Below are positions 6,512 to 8,071 of a stretch of DNA of 8,071 nucleotides, one piece after another. The stretch covers positions 1 through 8,071 of the forward strand of contig NYXM01000099.1 of assembly GCA_002685655.1 (NCBI GenBank), given 5' to 3'. This DNA is from Planctomycetaceae bacterium. Its GTDB lineage: Bacteria; Planctomycetota; Planctomycetia; Pirellulales; Pirellulaceae. The notes below the pieces were generated by a model. It made no database searches, had not been told where the DNA came from, and saw nothing but the letters and a program-made list of their open reading frames with translations. Numbering within the stretch: the stretch's first letter is position 1; every line of letters begins with the position of its first letter. The position numbers and the translations under genes are program-made.

Positions 6512-7132
6512 TCACTTTGCGTCGCCACTTTGGGAATCAGCGGGAGTGAAAAGACGGTGCAGTTCCACAAGTGGCTCGAAATTCCCCTCGTCAGCCGCTT
6601 TGATGGCGTCAATATACTCGCCACGAATGGAACTTTCATGTCCGATCATGTCTGACTCGGGCCACTTCGTCGGTGAATGGTCGTTCTGTTTCAACCAAAC
6701 ATTGGCAAGTAACCGTGACCACCGGCCGTTGCCTCCCGAAAATGGGTGTATTGCGACGGCACGATGGTGAAGCCTTGCAGCCTGTTCGATGAGATCAAGC
6801 CAGTGCTTCCACTCCTGAAGGTCGCGAAGCATTTCTTCAAGCTGAACTTCAACTTGGTGCCACGGAATACCGATGTTCAGGTCGATCTGACGCTTGGTGC
6901 CAGCATACGTCCAGACATTGCCAAACATCTCAGCGTGCAACTCGAGAATCCACGCCAGATCGAACGGTGCCTGCCTTGGACTTGGCTTTGCTGACATGTA
7001 CTTTACAACCGCAAGAAGGATGTTCCTCGCTTCCGCGAGGTTCACTTCAAGTCTGGTCGTCATGCGCTTGTCGACCAAATCGCTCGGATCGACAGGCGTC
7101 TCGTCAGGAATGTGCTCGCCAAAAACTGTCAT
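6512..7132 (-). CDS. Fic/Doc-domain protein, mobile-mystery-protein-B-like (putative toxin)
   Basis: The 206-residue product is a Fic-fold protein. Fic proteins usually transfer AMP or another phosphate-containing group onto a target hydroxyl, often as toxins. The active-site loop is HPFSGGNGR at 129-137, with catalytic H129 and anion-binding G134-N135-G136-R137. The position that is usually Asp or Glu, which holds Mg2+, is G133. MFGNVWTYAGTKR (69-81) and NIGIPWHQV (86-94) match the flap and helix region before the Fic loop. ATTx-like segment MTTRLEV (24-30) contains a T-x-x-x-E where N-terminally autoinhibited Fic proteins carry (S/T)xxxE(G/N), but the G/N is replaced by V. The C-terminal EYIDAIKAADEGNFEPLVEL (172-191) resembles 'mobile mystery protein B'. 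The ATG overlaps the stop of the upstream HTH gene by ATGA, so the two are translationally coupled. Target and toxicity are inferred. Confidence 0.88.
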   Translation of the reverse strand: MTVFGEHIPDETPVDPSDLVDKRMTTRLEVNLAEARNILLAVVKYMSAKPSPRQAPFDLAWILELHAEMFGNVWTYAGTKRQIDLNIGIPWHQVEVQLEEMLRDLQEWKHWLDLIEQAARLHHRAVAIHPFSGGNGRWSRLLANVWLKQNDHSPTKWPESDMIGHESSIRGEYIDAIKAADEGNFEPLVELHRLFTPADSQSGDAK

Positions 7133-7506
7133 GCGGCCCAGAGCTTGCGGTTTGGTCCAGCAAGAAGCTCATGCACCGTCTGCCGTACCATTTCATCAAT
7201 ATGTTCTTGATCGACCGCTTGCGACTCAAGACCACACGTCGCTTGCACCATGCCAACAAGCTCTTGAGCCTTGGCCTCTGCTTGCTGCTCACGAATGTCC
7301 TGAACTGATTTCGTTGCTAAGAACGAATGTGACATGCCAAGGACGCCTGCAATCGCAATCACATTCTGGAAGGATGCACTGCCTCCTGAGAGCACACGGT
7401 GAACCGTCTGCCGCGAGAGGCCACTGCGTTGAGCAAGGGTCTCTGCCGACATCCCCAGCCGTCGGCGGCGAACGTTTAGATCTGCCAATTGGCTCAGATG
7501 TCTCAT
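7129..7506 (-). CDS. XRE-family HTH protein, putative antitoxin/autorepressor of the Fic gene
   Basis: The 125-residue protein has a helix-turn-helix at about residues 6-60. SAETLAQRSGL (20-30) is the first HTH helix and SRQTVHRVLSG (31-41) the recognition helix, followed by a hydrophobic helix pair (VIAIAGVLGM). The C-terminal half is helical and charged (REQQAEAKAQELVGMV, then DEMVRQTVHELLAG), a plausible dimer or partner-binding segment. It probably binds the palindromes in its own promoter and may neutralise the Fic protein. The ATG at 7506 was chosen because GGGAGG (7512-7517) lies 5 nt upstream; a TTG at 7527 would add seven residues but would place that site inside the coding region. 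The gene order (HTH then Fic, ATGA overlap) resembles 'mobile mystery protein A/B' pairs, though this HTH protein does not look like the classic A protein and may be a different HTH family. Confidence 0.85.
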   Translation of the reverse strand: MRHLSQLADLNVRRRRLGMSAETLAQRSGLSRQTVHRVLSGGSASFQNVIAIAGVLGMSHSFLATKSVQDIREQQAEAKAQELVGMVQATCGLESQAVDQEHIDEMVRQTVHELLAGPNRKLWAA

Positions 7507-7511
7507 TCCAA

Positions 7512-7517
7512 CCTCCC
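7512..7517 (-). promoter_or_regulatory. Ribosome binding site deciding the HTH gene start
   Basis: The minus strand reads GGGAGG here, 5 nt before the ATG at 7506. It supports that start over the upstream in-frame TTG at 7527. Confidence 0.7.
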
Positions 7518-7541
7518 ACTGATTCAACTCATCTCGTACAT

Positions 7542-7570
7542 ATTCTTACCATATATATAACGTTTGTCAA
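7542..7570 (-). promoter_or_regulatory. Candidate sigma70-type promoter of the HTH-Fic operon
   Basis: On the minus strand a perfect TTGACA (7565-7570) is followed by a 17-nt spacer and AAGAAT (7542-7547), a 4-of-6 match to the -10 consensus. The surrounding 80 bp (7541-7620) are 75% A+T, far above the neighbouring genes. The expected transcript start near 7535 would leave about 30 nt of leader before the ATG at 7506. The weak -10 leaves some doubt. Confidence 0.55.
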
Positions 7571-7577
7571 ATGTTAT
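7557..7577. promoter_or_regulatory. 21-bp palindromic operator over the -35 box
   Basis: ATAACGTTTG (7557-7566) and CAAATGTTAT (7568-7577) form an inverted repeat around a central T with 9 of 10 positions complementary (the exception is 7562/7572). The palindrome contains the whole -35 hexamer. A dimeric HTH protein bound here would block RNA polymerase, fitting autorepression by the adjacent XRE-type protein. Confidence 0.55.
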
Positions 7578-7585
7578 TGTAACTA

Positions 7586-7598
7586 ATACGTTACGTAT
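7586..7598. promoter_or_regulatory. Second, shorter palindrome upstream of the promoter
   Basis: ATACGT-T-ACGTAT is a perfect inverted repeat with a 1-bp centre. It lies in the same AT-rich patch, with its centre 25 bp from the centre of the main palindrome. It differs in sequence from the main operator, so it is either a weaker site or a site for another regulator. Confidence 0.35.
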
Positions 7599-7620
7599 AT
7601 TATCTCATTATGTCCATAAC

Positions 7621-8071
7621 ATCAGTTGTGCCAGTGCTTTATGGAATCCATTTCAAACCGCGGACGACAAAAAGGGGAGGAGCCCGATACCCCGTTGATT
7701 GGACTTAACCCCAGAGTCGCGACGTCGTAGCCTGTTGGTTGGACAGTGAGGTGGCGCATCGTTGGTGGAATCTGTTTCCCCCTCACCGCAATCGCGACAT
7801 TTGGGCCTGTTCGGGTCCATAGCAAGTTATATTGGCAACACGGTCCCGCCAACAAAAACAGCGTTGGCGGGACATGTTGCTGGCATCGTCGAGTGGCTTG
7901 CCATCCAGCATGTGAACGGCGCTCGAAAATGCTAGCGCTTGGGCGGGGGATTCGCGTGTAATCAAGAGGAGGTAGCGTCCTTGTGGGACCGATCATTTTA
8001 AACCAGCCATTTTCGATCGTTTGATGCCTGCCACTTGTCCGGTGGCGAGTGACCGTTCAAACACCGCGCGT
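7621..8071. other. Terminal non-coding region
   Basis: The last 451 bp contain no gene I can support. Open frames in several phases have poor composition and no motifs. A perfect 11-bp stem-loop (7843-7873) is the main structure. A strong ribosome-site sequence, AGGAGGT at 7967-7973, is followed only by starts that hit stops within 6 to 13 codons. At the right edge, two minus-strand frames are open to the window end for about 25 codons; neither could be identified. Confidence 0.5.
7843..7873. repeat. Strong stem-loop, function unknown
   Basis: GTCCCGCCAAC (7843-7853) and GTTGGCGGGAC (7863-7873) pair perfectly around a 9-nt A-rich loop. Beyond a small internal loop the flanks pair again, GCAACA (7835-7840) with TGTTGC (7875-7880), giving 17 base pairs in all. 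Neither strand has a T-tract after the stem, so it is unlikely to be an intrinsic terminator. It lies about 265 bp upstream of the HTH-Fic promoter and could be a REP-like repeat, a structured RNA or a protein-binding palindrome. Confidence 0.6.

Noticed and set aside
7835..7880. Integron attC site
   Set aside because: The inner ends read CCAAC and GTTGG, but the flanking bases do not fit the RYYYAAC/GTTRRRY core sites, the size is below the usual range, and no integrase or cassette array is visible.
7967..7985. Perfect AGGAGGT ribosome site followed by TTG/GTG starts on the plus strand
   Set aside because: The frames stop after 6 and 13 codons, so no gene follows.
7993..8070. C-terminal end of a minus-strand gene entering from the right edge
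   Set aside because: Two different minus-strand frames are open for about 25 codons there and neither is recognisable, so the frame cannot be chosen from this window.

Overview
The window looks like chromosomal DNA of a planctomycete, most likely Pirellulales (Rhodopirellula/Blastopirellula-like). This is inferred from a Tat-exported Gfo/Idh/MocA oxidoreductase followed by a HEAT-repeat protein, a Tat-exported enolase-superfamily enzyme, moderate GC, several starts without a Shine-Dalgarno site, and wide intergenic spaces holding strong palindromes. No rRNA, tRNA, CRISPR array, transposase or integrase was found.

Left part (1-2706, minus strand). The window opens on the N-terminal part of an SbcD/YhaO-type metallophosphoesterase. 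It has an in-frame stop where the first 25 or so residues should be, so it is probably a remnant. A gene-poor stretch of about 480 bp follows, with a terminator-like hairpin at 484-516 whose T-tract suits plus-strand transcription. Next comes a two-gene minus-strand operon: a Tat-signal Gfo/Idh/MocA oxidoreductase (1480-2706) and, 48 bp downstream, a cytoplasmic HEAT-repeat protein (601-1431).

Middle (2707-6088). A divergent intergenic region carries a near-perfect 22-bp inverted repeat whose arms are themselves palindromes (2990-3040, REP/BIME-like). Two plus-strand genes follow: a Tat-signal mandelate racemase/muconate lactonizing-type enzyme with the expected metal and acid-base residues, and a single-chain [4Fe-4S] L-serine ammonia-lyase with a cysteine-rich C-terminal tail. 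A 35-codon ORF lies just upstream of the lyase, and its stop overlaps the lyase start as ATGA.

Right part (6512-7620, minus strand). A compact two-gene module encodes an XRE-type HTH protein and a Fic-domain protein, overlapping by ATGA. It resembles the 'mobile mystery protein' A/B pairs and HTH-Fic toxin-antitoxin loci. Its promoter lies in a strongly AT-rich patch. A 21-bp palindrome covers the -35 box and a second 13-bp palindrome lies just upstream, which suggests autoregulation. The Fic motif has glycine at the usually acidic metal-ligand position. The last 450 bp have no supportable gene but hold a perfect 11-bp stem-loop.

No single large undescribed system is evident. The best candidates for a second look are the HTH-Fic module with its operator architecture and altered Fic motif, the nested-palindrome element, and the possible leader ORF on the serine ammonia-lyase.
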